A DNA stretch of 37,995 bases from JBNJEL01 sp051745835 (lineage in GTDB: Bacteria; Bacillota; Halanaerobiia; Halobacteroidales; Acetohalobiaceae), in the NCBI GenBank assembly GCA_051745835.1, contig JBNJEL010000004.1, forward strand, positions 1 through 37,995, written 5' to 3'. Of the stretch, positions 1 through 8,398 are shown piece by piece. Position 1 is the first letter of the stretch. Each line of letters starts with the position of its first letter. The notes below the pieces were generated by a model, which saw only the letters and a list, made by a program, of their open reading frames with translations, was not told the origin of the DNA and did not search any database. The position numbers and the translations under genes are program-made.

Positions 1-92
1 ACCTGTTCCCATTTCGAACACAGCAGTTAAGTCCTCCAGCGTCGATGGTACTATAGGGGAGTCCCTATGGGAGAGTAGGTCGCTGCCGGATC
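1..92 (+). rRNA. rrf: 5S ribosomal RNA, 3' part (5' end outside window)
   Basis: The sequence opens inside a 5S rRNA. The conserved block CCATTTCGAACACAGCAGTT is followed by the GTCGATGGTACTATAGGGG helix region and the terminal GAGAGTAGGTCGCTGCC segment. A run of seven T follows at about 93-99 and may help end transcription. The four tRNA genes directly downstream fit the tail of an rRNA operon whose 16S and 23S genes lie to the left. The exact 3' end is estimated. Confidence 0.93.
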
Positions 93-108
93 CTTTTTTT
101 AAAATAAT

Positions 109-182
109 TGGGATGTCGCCAAGCGGTAAGGCACAGGACTTTGACTCCTGTATCGCTGGTTCGAATCCAGCCATCCCAGCCA
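109..182 (+). tRNA. trnQ: tRNA-Gln (anticodon TTG)
   Basis: The acceptor stem TGGGATG pairs with CATCCCA. The anticodon loop CTTTGAC carries TTG, the T-loop is TTCGAATC, and the CCA end is encoded at 180-182. It starts 17 bases after the 5S gene. Confidence 0.96.
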
Positions 183-189
183 TGTTTAG

Positions 190-265
190 GCCCCCATCGT
201 CTAGAGGCCTAGGATACCAGGTTTTCATCCTGGCGGCAGGGGTTCGAATCCCCTTGGGGGTACCA
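190..265 (+). tRNA. trnE: tRNA-Glu (anticodon TTC)
   Basis: The acceptor stem GCCCCCA pairs with TGGGGGT. The anticodon stem CCAGG/CCTGG encloses loop TTTTCAT with anticodon TTC, the T-loop is TTCGAATC, and CCA is encoded at 263-265. It lies 7 bases after tRNA-Gln. Confidence 0.96.
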
Positions 266-288
266 AAGTGCCTACAATAAAATATAAT

Positions 289-375
289 GGAGGGGTTCCC
301 GAGTCTGGTCAAAGGGAGCAGACTGTAAATCTGCCGGCGATGCCTTCAGAGGTTCGAATCCTCTCCCCTCCACCA
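289..375 (+). tRNA. trnY: tRNA-Tyr (anticodon GTA)
   Basis: This is a class II tRNA with a long variable arm. The acceptor stem GGAGGGG pairs with CCCCTCC, the anticodon stem GCAGA/TCTGC encloses loop CTGTAAA with anticodon GTA, and CCA is encoded at 373-375. The matching synthetase gene lies about 8 kb downstream. Confidence 0.96.
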
Positions 376-383
376 TTTAATGT

Positions 384-458
384 GCGGGAATAGCTCAGTG
401 GTAGAGCGTCTCGTTGCCAACGAGAAGGTCGCGGGTTCAAGTCCCGTTTCCCGCTCCA
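384..458 (+). tRNA. trnG: tRNA-Gly (anticodon GCC)
   Basis: The acceptor stem GCGGGAA pairs with TTCCCGC. The D-arm is TAGCTCAGTGGTAGAGC, the anticodon loop TTGCCAA carries GCC, and CCA is encoded at 456-458. It is the last tRNA before the terminator. Confidence 0.96.
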
Positions 459-473
459 TTTTAATTTGAATTC

Positions 474-501
474 AAGACTATCATTAGGATAGTCTTTTTT
501 T
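474..501 (+). terminator. Rho-independent terminator of the rRNA/tRNA operon
   Basis: A 9-bp perfect stem AAGACTATC/GATAGTCTT with loop ATTAG is followed by an uninterrupted T tract. It sits 15 bases after tRNA-Gly. Confidence 0.9.
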
Positions 502-646
502 ATTTTGTGATAAAATTATTCATTAAATCTTAAGTAACGACTTAATTTGCAGGACTTTAAATTATTAATCTTGAAGTAATAAATAGTTGAGCTGTGGATT
601 ATAGTGATAAATATCTTAGTTACATTTGGTTAGGAGGGTATTGATC

Positions 647-1159
647 TTGAGTATAGAGGAAAATAAGGAGAAAGCTAAAGTAACTATTTTTGGAGATGAG
701 TATGTAATCCAAGCCGAGGAATCAGCAGAATATATTGAACGAGTAGCTCAATATGTTAATCAAGAAGTAGAAAAAGTAACCGAACAAGGTACAAGATTGA
801 GTCGAATTAAGATAATGGTTTTAGCCGCTATGAAGTTAGCTGATAGATATTGTAAAGCATTATCTGATAGGGAAGAATTAAAAGAAGGTTTTGAATTTCA
901 AGATAATCGTCAAGAAGAAATTAGTCAACAATATATAGAACTGATTGAAGAGTATAATAACTTAAGAAAAGAGCATAATAACTTAAAGAGTGAACAACAG
1001 AATTTAAAAAATAAGTATCATAATTTACAAGAAGATTATGAAAATTTACAAGCGGAAAAAGAAAAATTAAAGGAAGAATACAATGACTTACAGCAGACTT
1101 ATGAGGAGTTAGCTAGTGAGTATGAAGAGTTTTTAATTGAATTTGATAGGGAGGATTAG
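647..1159 (+). CDS. zapA: Cell division protein ZapA with long coiled-coil tail
   Basis: Predicted FtsZ-ring-associated protein that bundles FtsZ filaments at midcell. The first 75 or so residues match the ZapA/DUF710 fold: a short beta-rich start (KVTIFGDEYVIQAEE) and a helix containing KIMVLAAMKLADRY. Residues from about 104 form nine consecutive heptads, as in NNLKSEQ, HNLQEDY and ENLQAEK, with Leu or Phe fixed at one position. Total length is 170 residues against roughly 85-110 in typical Firmicutes ZapA. Start: TTG at 647, nine bases after AGGAGG at 632-637; an in-frame TTG at 626 lies upstream of that site and is less likely. It is followed six bases later by cvpA, in the order zapA-cvpA-polX-mutS2 common in Firmicutes. 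Confidence 0.9.
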   Translation: MSIEENKEKAKVTIFGDEYVIQAEESAEYIERVAQYVNQEVEKVTEQGTRLSRIKIMVLAAMKLADRYCKALSDREELKEGFEFQDNRQEEISQQYIELIEEYNNLRKEHNNLKSEQQNLKNKYHNLQEDYENLQAEKEKLKEEYNDLQQTYEELASEYEEFLIEFDRED

Positions 1160-1165
1160 GGGAGC

Positions 1166-1654
1166 ATGCCTGCATTTAATTTTTTAGATTTAGGAATTAT
1201 CTTGATTATTATATTATCTATTTTAAATGGTTATCATAAAGGTATGATTAGACAAATAATCTCTATAGTTGCTTTAGTAGCAGCTACATATGTGGCAATA
1301 AATTATTATCAGTTGACAGCTGATTATTTAAATCAGAACTTTTCGATAGCAGTATCGATAGCCCAGGTGCTCTCTTTTGGGTTAATTATAATTACAGTTA
1401 GTGCTTTAATCAATATTATAGGTTTTTTGTTGAATCGGTTAACTAGTTTACTTTTATTATCTTTAATTGATAGTATCGGAGGAGCCATTTTAGGATTAAT
1501 TAAAGGTAGTTTGATAGTTTATATTTTATTAATTCTTATTAGTAAAATACCCTTTCCAATTATGCAAACTTCTCTGCAATCTTCACTCCTGGCAGAGAAA
1601 TTTTTAGCTTTAACACCTTTCTTTGATGAACATTTAACGACTTTTATTAATTGA
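1166..1654 (+). CDS. cvpA: CvpA family membrane protein
   Basis: A 162-residue integral membrane protein of the CvpA (colicin V production) family, whose exact biochemical role is not settled. The sequence begins FNFLDLGIILIIILSILNGYHKG, the family's usual first helix followed by a G-x-x-x-G-type turn. Further hydrophobic segments lie at about 28-48, 63-88 and 98-125, giving four predicted membrane helices. The ATG at 1166 follows GGGGAG, six bases after zapA ends, so the two are probably translationally linked. Nothing in the sequence shows a substrate. Confidence 0.86.
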   Translation: MPAFNFLDLGIILIIILSILNGYHKGMIRQIISIVALVAATYVAINYYQLTADYLNQNFSIAVSIAQVLSFGLIIITVSALINIIGFLLNRLTSLLLLSLIDSIGGAILGLIKGSLIVYILLILISKIPFPIMQTSLQSSLLAEKFLALTPFFDEHLTTFIN

Positions 1655-1673
1655 TGAGAGGAGCTATAAGTTG

Positions 1674-3386
1674 ATGGAGAATCTGAGAGTAAGTTTAATC
1701 TTAAGAGAAATTGGAGACTTACTGAAGCTTGCAGGAGAGAATTACTTTAAGATTCAATCCTATTATGATGTTAGTAATAAGATTAAAGATTTAGATAGCG
1801 ACATAGATAAGTTAGCTGCTGAAAATGGATTAGAAAAGATAGAGGGTGTTGGTGAGAGTCTAGCAGCTATTATTAATGAAATCATAGAGAGTGGTACTGC
1901 TACTAAGTATGAAGAGTTAAAGTCAGAAGTTCCTATTGGATTACTAGAGGTATTAGAACTGCCAGGTATCGGACCGAAGAAGGTTAAGTTATTTCATGAT
2001 CAGTTAGGAATAACTAATTTAGAGGAGTTAGAAGCAGCAGGTGAGAAGCAGAAGTTACGAGAACTTTCAGGGATTGGTGCTAAGACAGAATTTAAAATTT
2101 TGGACGCTATTAAGAAGGTAGCTAACAAAGAAGCAGAAGTAAGATTGGATTTAGCTACAGAGTTAGCTAATAACTTAGTGGATCTACTCTCTAAAGTGAA
2201 GAGTGTTGCTCAGGTTGAGATAGTTGGACAGTTGCGCCGTAAAGATGTATTAATTAATAAATTAGAACTATTAGTGGTTAGTGATGATGCTACGGAGATT
2301 ACTAACTTTTTTACAGGAATTCCAATGTTTAATCAAGTAGAAAGAAGTGATGAAGATAAGATTAAATTAATGAGTAAAGTGGGAGTACCTGTGGAGATTC
2401 ACTTAGTTCAGACAGACGATTATACTGCTTCATTAGTTAGATTAACCGGTAATCAAAAACATTATCAACAGTTAATCGAGCTAGCTGAAGATAATGGTTA
2501 CTACTTAACTGCAATGAATCTATATACTACTGATGATAAAGAAGTAGATCTTGCTTCGGAAGCAGAACTTTATAATGAACTTAGTTTACCTTACATTATA
2601 CCAGAATTGCGATGCGGCGATCGAGAGATTGAGCTAGCCCAGAAGAATAGATTACCTCAAAAATTAGAGTTAGATGAGATTAAAGGTGATTTACACGTTC
2701 ATACTAATTGGAGTGATGGCGGTAATTCAATTAGTGAGATGGCTACAGCAGCCCAAGATGCAGGTTATGAGTACTTAGCTATTTGTGATCATTCACGCTC
2801 GTTAGGAGTAGCAAGTGGTCTGCAGATTGAGGAGTTAGAAGAACAGCTGACTGAAGTGCGTAAAATTAATCAACATTTAACTGACTTTAGGCTCTTACAA
2901 GGCTCAGAAGTTGATATTCTATCTGATGGTAATTTAGATTTTCCTTCTGAACTACTAGATCAATTAGATATTGTAGTAGCTTCTATTCATTCTGGATTTA
3001 ACCAGAGTAAGGAAGTTATGACTGAACGGATTTTAAGAGCTTTGGAGAATGAAGAAGTAGATATTTTAGCGCATCCTACTGGTAGATTGTTAGGTAAGCG
3101 TGAAGGATATCAGGTTGATATTAAGCGAGTGATTGAACAAGCGGTAGCTACTAATACTATCTTAGAGATTAATGCTTCTCCTTATAGGCTAGATTTATCG
3201 AGTAAACATTTGCGGTTGGCTAAAGAAGCAGGAGCTAAGATAGTGATTAATACTGATGCTCATAATATTTCTCAGTTAGCTAATATGCAGTTTGGTGTCT
3301 ATAATGCGCGGCGGGGATTAATTGAAGCAGAAGATATAGTTAATACCTATTCATTAAAGGAATTATTAAAGTTATTAGCAGGCTAG
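1674..3386 (+). CDS. polX: PolX-family protein: degenerate DNA polymerase X region plus intact PHP nuclease domain
   Basis: Full-length PolX homologue (570 residues). Order: N-terminal 8-kDa-like and helix-hairpin-helix region (about 1-150, with LPGIGPKK and LSGIGAKT), polymerase beta-like palm (about 155-315), C-terminal PHP domain (about 335-570). The PHP metal site is complete: DLHVHTNWSDG (H341, H343), ICDHS, GSEVDI, ASIHSGF, AHPTGR, NTDAH. In the palm, the usual G-S-L-R-R...D-x-D motif reads GQLRRKDVLINKLELL, so the two catalytic Asp are Lys196 and Glu198. The third Asp, in VDFR-type motifs, reads VEIH (Glu241). Polymerase activity is therefore doubtful, while 3'-5' exonuclease or AP-endonuclease activity of the PHP domain may remain. 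Start: ATG 1674 behind AGAGGAG; TTG 1671 is equally possible. Confidence 0.9.
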   Translation: MENLRVSLILREIGDLLKLAGENYFKIQSYYDVSNKIKDLDSDIDKLAAENGLEKIEGVGESLAAIINEIIESGTATKYEELKSEVPIGLLEVLELPGIGPKKVKLFHDQLGITNLEELEAAGEKQKLRELSGIGAKTEFKILDAIKKVANKEAEVRLDLATELANNLVDLLSKVKSVAQVEIVGQLRRKDVLINKLELLVVSDDATEITNFFTGIPMFNQVERSDEDKIKLMSKVGVPVEIHLVQTDDYTASLVRLTGNQKHYQQLIELAEDNGYYLTAMNLYTTDDKEVDLASEAELYNELSLPYIIPELRCGDREIELAQKNRLPQKLELDEIKGDLHVHTNWSDGGNSISEMATAAQDAGYEYLAICDHSRSLGVASGLQIEELEEQLTEVRKINQHLTDFRLLQGSEVDILSDGNLDFPSELLDQLDIVVASIHSGFNQSKEVMTERILRALENEEVDILAHPTGRLLGKREGYQVDIKRVIEQAVATNTILEINASPYRLDLSSKHLRLAKEAGAKIVINTDAHNISQLANMQFGVYNARRGLIEAEDIVNTYSLKELLKLLAG

Positions 3387-3415
3387 AAGCTATATAGTAA
3401 GAAGGGATGATGATA

Positions 3416-5803
3416 GTGCAAGAACATGTATTAGATATCTTAGAGTTTGATAAGATAAAGGGTCAATTAAGTAAACATACTTCATCTAAGTTAGGACAGA
3501 AGTTAGTAGAGAACTTACAGCCGGTTACTGATTTAGACTTTATTCAAGAGAGACAATTAGAAGTAACTGCAGCTAAGAAAATTTTAAATCGTGAGGAGAG
3601 CAATCCACCGCTAGGGATTATTAAAGATATTCGTGATTCATTACAACGTGCTAATAAAGAGATAACGCTGAGCGGTAAAGAGTTAGTAGCTATAGCTGAT
3701 ACTTTAAATACTGCTGAACGGTTAAAGAGCTATTTGCTTGATTTAGAGGATCCGGAGAATGAGTATCAACAAGTAGTGGATTATGCTCACCAAATCGAGA
3801 CCTTTCGTTCCTTAGAACGTAAGATTAATCGCGCTTTGGATAATCAGGGGACGGTACTAGATAGTGCTAGTCAGAAGCTAAAGAGTATTCGTCGTAACAT
3901 TACTGATTATAGTCAGCAGATTAAGGATAAGTTAAACTCTATCTTAGGTTCTAGTAAGTATCAGAAGTATATTCAAGAATCATTGGTTACAATTAGAGAT
4001 GATAGATATGTAATTCCAGTCAAGAGTCAATTCCAAAGCAAAGTAGATGGGATTGTTCATGATCAATCTGCCAGTAAGCAGACGGTATTTATTGAACCGA
4101 TGTCCGTTGTGAAGTTAAATAATAATCTTCGCGGTCTCTTATCTCAAGAAGAGGAAGAAGTTCATCGTATCTTAACTGAGTTAACTTATCAGGTTAATCA
4201 ACAGCGAGATAGAATTAAAGAGACACTTAAATTATTAGCTTGGCTAGATTTTACATTTGCTAAGGCTAAGTATAGCTTTAAGCTTAAGGGAGTAGAGCCA
4301 TTATTAAATCAAGAGCAGACGATTAAGTTAGAGAAGGCGCGTCATCCTTTAATTCCCGATGATGAGGTAGTGCCTATTGGAGTTGAGTTAGGTGATGAAT
4401 TTGATACGCTAGTAATTACTGGTCCTAATACCGGAGGAAAGACGGTGACGTTAAAGACTGTGGGACTTTTGACTTTGATGGCGCAATCGGGACTTCATAT
4501 TCCAGCCTTATCAGGTTCTAAGATAGCAGTCTTTAGTAATCTGTATGGTGATATCGGTGATGAGCAGAGTATCGAACAGAATCTAAGTACTTTTTCCTCT
4601 CATATGTCTCGGATTATAGAGATTCTCAATACAGCTGAGGATAATGATTTAGTTTTACTAGATGAGATCGGAGCAGGAACGGACCCGACTGAAGGTGCAG
4701 CTTTAGCGATGTCTATTCTTGAGGAATTATATAGTAGACCGGGAGTTAATACTGTTGCAACTACTCACTATAGTCAACTTAAGACTTTTGCTTATCAAAA
4801 AGATGGTATTGAAAATGCATCCGTTGAGTTTGATGTAGAGACATTACAGCCTACTTATAAGCTACAGATGGGAATTCCTGGTCGTAGTAATGCTTTTGAA
4901 ATAGCTAATCGCTTAGGTTTATCGAAAAATATTATTGAGCAGGCTAAGGCTAAGCTAAATCAAGAAGATATAGAAGTAGATGAGATGATTCAAAATATTG
5001 AAGAGAGTAAGCAGGCTATTACGGATAATAAAGCAGCGATTGAACAGGAACGCGAAGAAGTAGCAGAGCTGAAGTCAGAATATCAAAAGAAGTTAGCTAA
5101 GTTAGAACAGTTAGAAGAAGAGATTAAGCGAGAAGCCTATGCTGAAGCGGAAGAGATTATTGAGCAGGCTAAAGATAAGGTTGACCATGTAGTTTCGCAA
5201 ATGAAGCAAGAAGCCCAAGTAGACCAACGTGAAGTTGACCGTACTAAGAGTGGATTAGATCAGTATCGACATGAGTTAAGTGGAAAGCGAACTGATTTAG
5301 AAGAGGAATTAAGTCAAAATCAAACTCAAGATAAACCAAGCGATTTAGAAATAGGCGATCAAGTTAGAATTAAAGATCTAAATAAAGAAGGAGAAGTAAT
5401 TGAGATTTCAGATGATCAATCAGAAGTAGTAATCCAGACTGGAGTAATGAAGGTCAATATTGAGATTGATCGTTTAGAGAAGGTAGACGAAGATGACTCT
5501 TCAGATGAAGTGGTTAATAACTTTTCTAATGTTAGTAATTTAAAGAGTCGTAAGTCCCGAGGTATTTCACCTAAATTAGATCTGCGTGGATTAAGAGCAG
5601 TTGAAGCTAAACAGAAGTTAGATAAGTATTTAGATGATGCTGCCTTAGCTGGTATCTCTCAAGCGGAGATTATTCACGGTAAAGGTAGTGGAGTTTTAAG
5701 AGAGGTTGTTGATGACTTATTAGAAGGTCATTCTCAAATAACTAATTATAGATTAGGTAATAAAGATGAAGGTGGTTCGGGAGTAACAATAGTTGAATTT
5801 TAA
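3416..5803 (+). CDS. mutS2: MutS2 endonuclease / ribosome collision factor
   Basis: MutS2 is an ATPase and Smr nuclease linked to suppression of recombination and, in Bacillus, to splitting collided ribosomes. The core holds Walker A GPNTGGKT, the MutS signature around LSTFSSHMSRI and Walker B LVLLDEIGAGTDPTEGA. A charged coiled coil of about 120 residues follows, and the C-terminal Smr domain shows LDLRGLRAVEA and IIHGKGSGVLR. Length (795 residues) is normal. Start choice: ATGs at 3407 and 3410 abut the only ribosome site (GAAGGG, 3401-3406). GTG 3416 is spaced nine bases from it and yields MQEHVLDILEFDKI, which matches where the family begins. It lies about 30 bases after polX and is the last gene of the zapA block. 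Confidence 0.95.
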   Translation: MQEHVLDILEFDKIKGQLSKHTSSKLGQKLVENLQPVTDLDFIQERQLEVTAAKKILNREESNPPLGIIKDIRDSLQRANKEITLSGKELVAIADTLNTAERLKSYLLDLEDPENEYQQVVDYAHQIETFRSLERKINRALDNQGTVLDSASQKLKSIRRNITDYSQQIKDKLNSILGSSKYQKYIQESLVTIRDDRYVIPVKSQFQSKVDGIVHDQSASKQTVFIEPMSVVKLNNNLRGLLSQEEEEVHRILTELTYQVNQQRDRIKETLKLLAWLDFTFAKAKYSFKLKGVEPLLNQEQTIKLEKARHPLIPDDEVVPIGVELGDEFDTLVITGPNTGGKTVTLKTVGLLTLMAQSGLHIPALSGSKIAVFSNLYGDIGDEQSIEQNLSTFSSHMSRIIEILNTAEDNDLVLLDEIGAGTDPTEGAALAMSILEELYSRPGVNTVATTHYSQLKTFAYQKDGIENASVEFDVETLQPTYKLQMGIPGRSNAFEIANRLGLSKNIIEQAKAKLNQEDIEVDEMIQNIEESKQAITDNKAAIEQEREEVAELKSEYQKKLAKLEQLEEEIKREAYAEAEEIIEQAKDKVDHVVSQMKQEAQVDQREVDRTKSGLDQYRHELSGKRTDLEEELSQNQTQDKPSDLEIGDQVRIKDLNKEGEVIEISDDQSEVVIQTGVMKVNIEIDRLEKVDEDDSSDEVVNNFSNVSNLKSRKSRGISPKLDLRGLRAVEAKQKLDKYLDDAALAGISQAEIIHGKGSGVLREVVDDLLEGHSQITNYRLGNKDEGGSGVTIVEF

Positions 5804-5833
5804 AAATGGAGTCCCAACTGGGACTCCATTTTT
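5802..5833. terminator. Bidirectional Rho-independent terminator between mutS2 and the PBP gene
   Basis: The stem ATGGAGTCCC/GGGACTCCAT with four-base loop AACT is flanked by an A tract on the left and a T tract on the right, so it can stop both convergent transcripts. It fills the whole 31-base gap between the two stop codons. Confidence 0.93.
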
Positions 5834-5834
5834 A

Positions 5835-8189
5835 TTAGAACCGATTAAAAAAATCCTTAAATTTATCTTTGATCTTATCAGTTCGATCTTTAACTTTATT
5901 TTGTAGTGATTCTGGTTTATGTTCTAAACATTCTTCTTCTGGAATCTGCTTATAAATGTAGTTCCCTTCTTCATCAGTAAGAGGTAGATTAGTATCAGGA
6001 TCTATTTTTTTGATTGGTACTTCATTGTCATCAACTATATAACCAGTTTCAAGTTGATAAGTATATGTTTCCACCTCTTCTGGCGGACAATAATCTGTCG
6101 CTAATTTATTATTAGAAGTATCTACTTTAACTTCGGCTGTCTCTTTATGCAGTGTTCCTTCGCTAGTTGGTTCAGTTCCTTTGATGAATATTTCTTCTCT
6201 GATAGTCTGTTCTGGACAGTATTGATTAGGTAACTTACCACTTTCAATACAGATCTCCTCTGTAATGATATTGTCAGGACGTTGAAAGTCCTGGATTGGC
6301 TGATCTTTAGTTATTTGTCTCATATATTCGCTCCACATTTGAGCTACTTGAGAGCTAGAGATAGTTACTTCTTCAGATTTATTATTATCATTTATTACTT
6401 CATAGACCATCTTGGTAGATTTATCTTCTCCTACCCAGATACTTGTAACTAAATTAGGAGTATAACCAACAAACCAAGCATCACCATAATCATTTGTAGT
6501 TCCGGTTTTGCCGGCAGCTGGTCGGTCGATATTAGCATGCCAGCCTGTACCCCAAATATCAGGTCCTCGTGCTAAAACTGACTTTAACATATCTGTAATT
6601 AGATAGGCGACATCTTTATCTAAGACAATTTCTTGTTTAGGATCATTGTCTAGAATTACATTACCGCGATTATCAACTACTTTTAAGATCGAGATCGGTT
6701 CTGTTTTGATTCCCTGATTAGCTAAAACTCCATAGCTAGTTGCCATCTCTAGCGGAGAGATTCCCTTAGTTAAACCGCCTAAAGCTAATGGTAAATTGCG
6801 GTCATTCTTACGACCTTGTTTGACTAAACTACTAATCCCCATCTCTTCGGCAGTTTGGATTGTATTATCGATACCTACTTCATCTAATAATTTAACAGCC
6901 ATTACATTGATTGATTTAGCTAAACCAACCCTTAATGTAGTTGGTCCTAAGTATTTGTCATTATAGTTTTTAGGAATCCATTGGTCTTGATCATTGTGCT
7001 TAATTTGATAAGACTTTAATGAATCATCAATTATTGAGCCTGGTGATAAGCCTTGTTTAATTGCTGTAGTGTAAACAAATGGTTTAAATGCTGAACCAGG
7101 TTGACGACGGGCTTGAGTAACTCGATTATACTTATCTTCCTCTCCTCGTCCTCCAATCATTGCTTTCACATGTCCATTCTGTGGATTAATGGTAGTGAGA
7201 GCTACTTGAGGCTGCAGTTTGGCTTTACCTTCCTCTCTTTTAGCGCTGGGAATATAATTATTAAAGGCCTCATTGACTGTCTTTTCAGCTTGAGTCTGCA
7301 TCTTATAATCTAAAGTAGTATAAACTTTTAGTCCGCCATTATAAACCGCTTGTGCTCCATACATTTCAATTAATTTCTTACGTACGTGGCGTACAAAATA
7401 AGGTGCTAAATCTGTCTTGCGTTCTAAACCATTCTCAACTTCAATAGATTGCTGTCTAGCTTTTTTAGCTTGACGTTCAGTAATATAGCCGAATTTTTCC
7501 ATCTGTTCTAAGACTACATTACGACGAACTTTAGCTACTTGTTTATTCTTATAGGGGGAATAATTATTTGGTGCTTTAGGTAAGCCGGCTAATAGTGCTG
7601 ATTCAGTTAAGTTTAAATCTTGAACTTCCTTATCAAAGTAAAATTTGGCGGCTGTTTGAGCACCATAAACATTATTTCCGAGATAGATTTCATTTAAATA
7701 GAACTCTAGTATTTCCTTTTTGGTATACATACGCTCAAATTGAATAGCTAAGTATGCTTCCTGTATCTTACGATAAAGTGTTCGTTCATTAGTTAAGAGA
7801 GCATTTTTAGCTAACTGCTGGGTTAGGGTACTCCCTCCTTGGATGATTCCTCCACCTTTAATATCTACCCATAAGGCTCGTGCTATTGCCCAAAGATCGA
7901 TTCCGAAGTGATCATAAAAACGGTTATCTTCAATAGCAATTACTGCTTGTTGTAATTCTTGGGGAATCTTTTCAATGGGGACATAGACTCTATTTTCTTG
8001 ATAGAGCCGCGATAGTAATTTGTTGTCTTCAGAATAGATCATTGTAGCTTCACTAGGTTTCCAGCGACCGTAATTAGATATATCAGGAGTTTCTTTTATA
8101 ATCCAGCTAACGGAACCAATAATAATTCCTGAAATAATAGCAAATAATAATATAATAGTTATTAAAGCTCTTTTTTGAAAACGTGACAT
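5835..8189 (-). CDS. Class A penicillin-binding protein (PBP1A type)
   Basis: Bifunctional peptidoglycan synthase of 784 residues, anchored by one N-terminal helix (about 8-30). The glycosyltransferase 51 domain shows IEDNRFYDHFGID (catalytic Glu87) and GGSTLTQQLAKN (118-129). The transpeptidase domain has SAFK (Ser366 nucleophile, Lys369), SIN (426-428) and KTGT (561-564). The C-terminal extension carries a cysteine-containing repeat (CIESG...YCPEQ, then YCPPEE), seen in clostridial class A PBPs, and ends in a basic helix. The ATG is preceded by AGGAGGAAGAGTA on the minus strand. It is the only minus-strand gene here and stands alone, convergent with mutS2 and divergent from tyrS. Confidence 0.95.
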   Translation of the reverse strand: MSRFQKRALITIILLFAIISGIIIGSVSWIIKETPDISNYGRWKPSEATMIYSEDNKLLSRLYQENRVYVPIEKIPQELQQAVIAIEDNRFYDHFGIDLWAIARALWVDIKGGGIIQGGSTLTQQLAKNALLTNERTLYRKIQEAYLAIQFERMYTKKEILEFYLNEIYLGNNVYGAQTAAKFYFDKEVQDLNLTESALLAGLPKAPNNYSPYKNKQVAKVRRNVVLEQMEKFGYITERQAKKARQQSIEVENGLERKTDLAPYFVRHVRKKLIEMYGAQAVYNGGLKVYTTLDYKMQTQAEKTVNEAFNNYIPSAKREEGKAKLQPQVALTTINPQNGHVKAMIGGRGEEDKYNRVTQARRQPGSAFKPFVYTTAIKQGLSPGSIIDDSLKSYQIKHNDQDQWIPKNYNDKYLGPTTLRVGLAKSINVMAVKLLDEVGIDNTIQTAEEMGISSLVKQGRKNDRNLPLALGGLTKGISPLEMATSYGVLANQGIKTEPISILKVVDNRGNVILDNDPKQEIVLDKDVAYLITDMLKSVLARGPDIWGTGWHANIDRPAAGKTGTTNDYGDAWFVGYTPNLVTSIWVGEDKSTKMVYEVINDNNKSEEVTISSSQVAQMWSEYMRQITKDQPIQDFQRPDNIITEEICIESGKLPNQYCPEQTIREEIFIKGTEPTSEGTLHKETAEVKVDTSNNKLATDYCPPEEVETYTYQLETGYIVDDNEVPIKKIDPDTNLPLTDEEGNYIYKQIPEEECLEHKPESLQNKVKDRTDKIKDKFKDFFNRF

Positions 8190-8212
8190 TACTCTTCCTC
8201 CTTTCCCTACCT

Positions 8213-8218
8213 ATTATA
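8213..8218 (-). promoter_or_regulatory. Putative -10 element for the PBP gene
   Basis: On the minus strand a perfect TATAAT lies 24 bases before the PBP start codon. The matching -35 position is only TATATA, so the call rests on the -10 box and its position. Confidence 0.4.
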
Positions 8219-8282
8219 ACATAAAATTAATAATATATATAGCAGTAATGTAATTTAGAGTTTGGAATATCTTAGGTGATTT

Positions 8283-8311
8283 TTGATAATTCAGTAGTGG
8301 TATGTTATAAT
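8283..8311 (+). promoter_or_regulatory. Sigma-A type promoter for tyrS
   Basis: TTGATA (8283-8288), a 17-base spacer and a perfect TATAAT (8306-8311). The predicted leader is about 80 bases. I see no T-box core sequence (AGGGTGGNACCGCG type) in it. Confidence 0.85.
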
Positions 8312-8398
8312 ACTATAGCATATTTGTAATTTAATTAATTATCTTTTATTTTTTATATTTTGTACTAGAGACAGATTTAAGCAGGGAGGCAATAAAGG

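Noticed and set aside
956..1144. Tandem DNA repeat or CRISPR-like array
   Set aside because: The 21-base periodicity is in-frame heptad coding for a coiled coil, with no spacers and no conserved repeat unit at DNA level.
7101..7313. Open reading frame on the plus strand opposite the PBP gene
   Set aside because: It lies wholly inside the conserved PBP coding region on the other strand, with no ribosome site and no recognisable protein.
8312..8398. T-box riboswitch upstream of tyrS
   Set aside because: The leader is only about 80 bases, and no T-box core sequence, specifier hairpin or terminator is visible.
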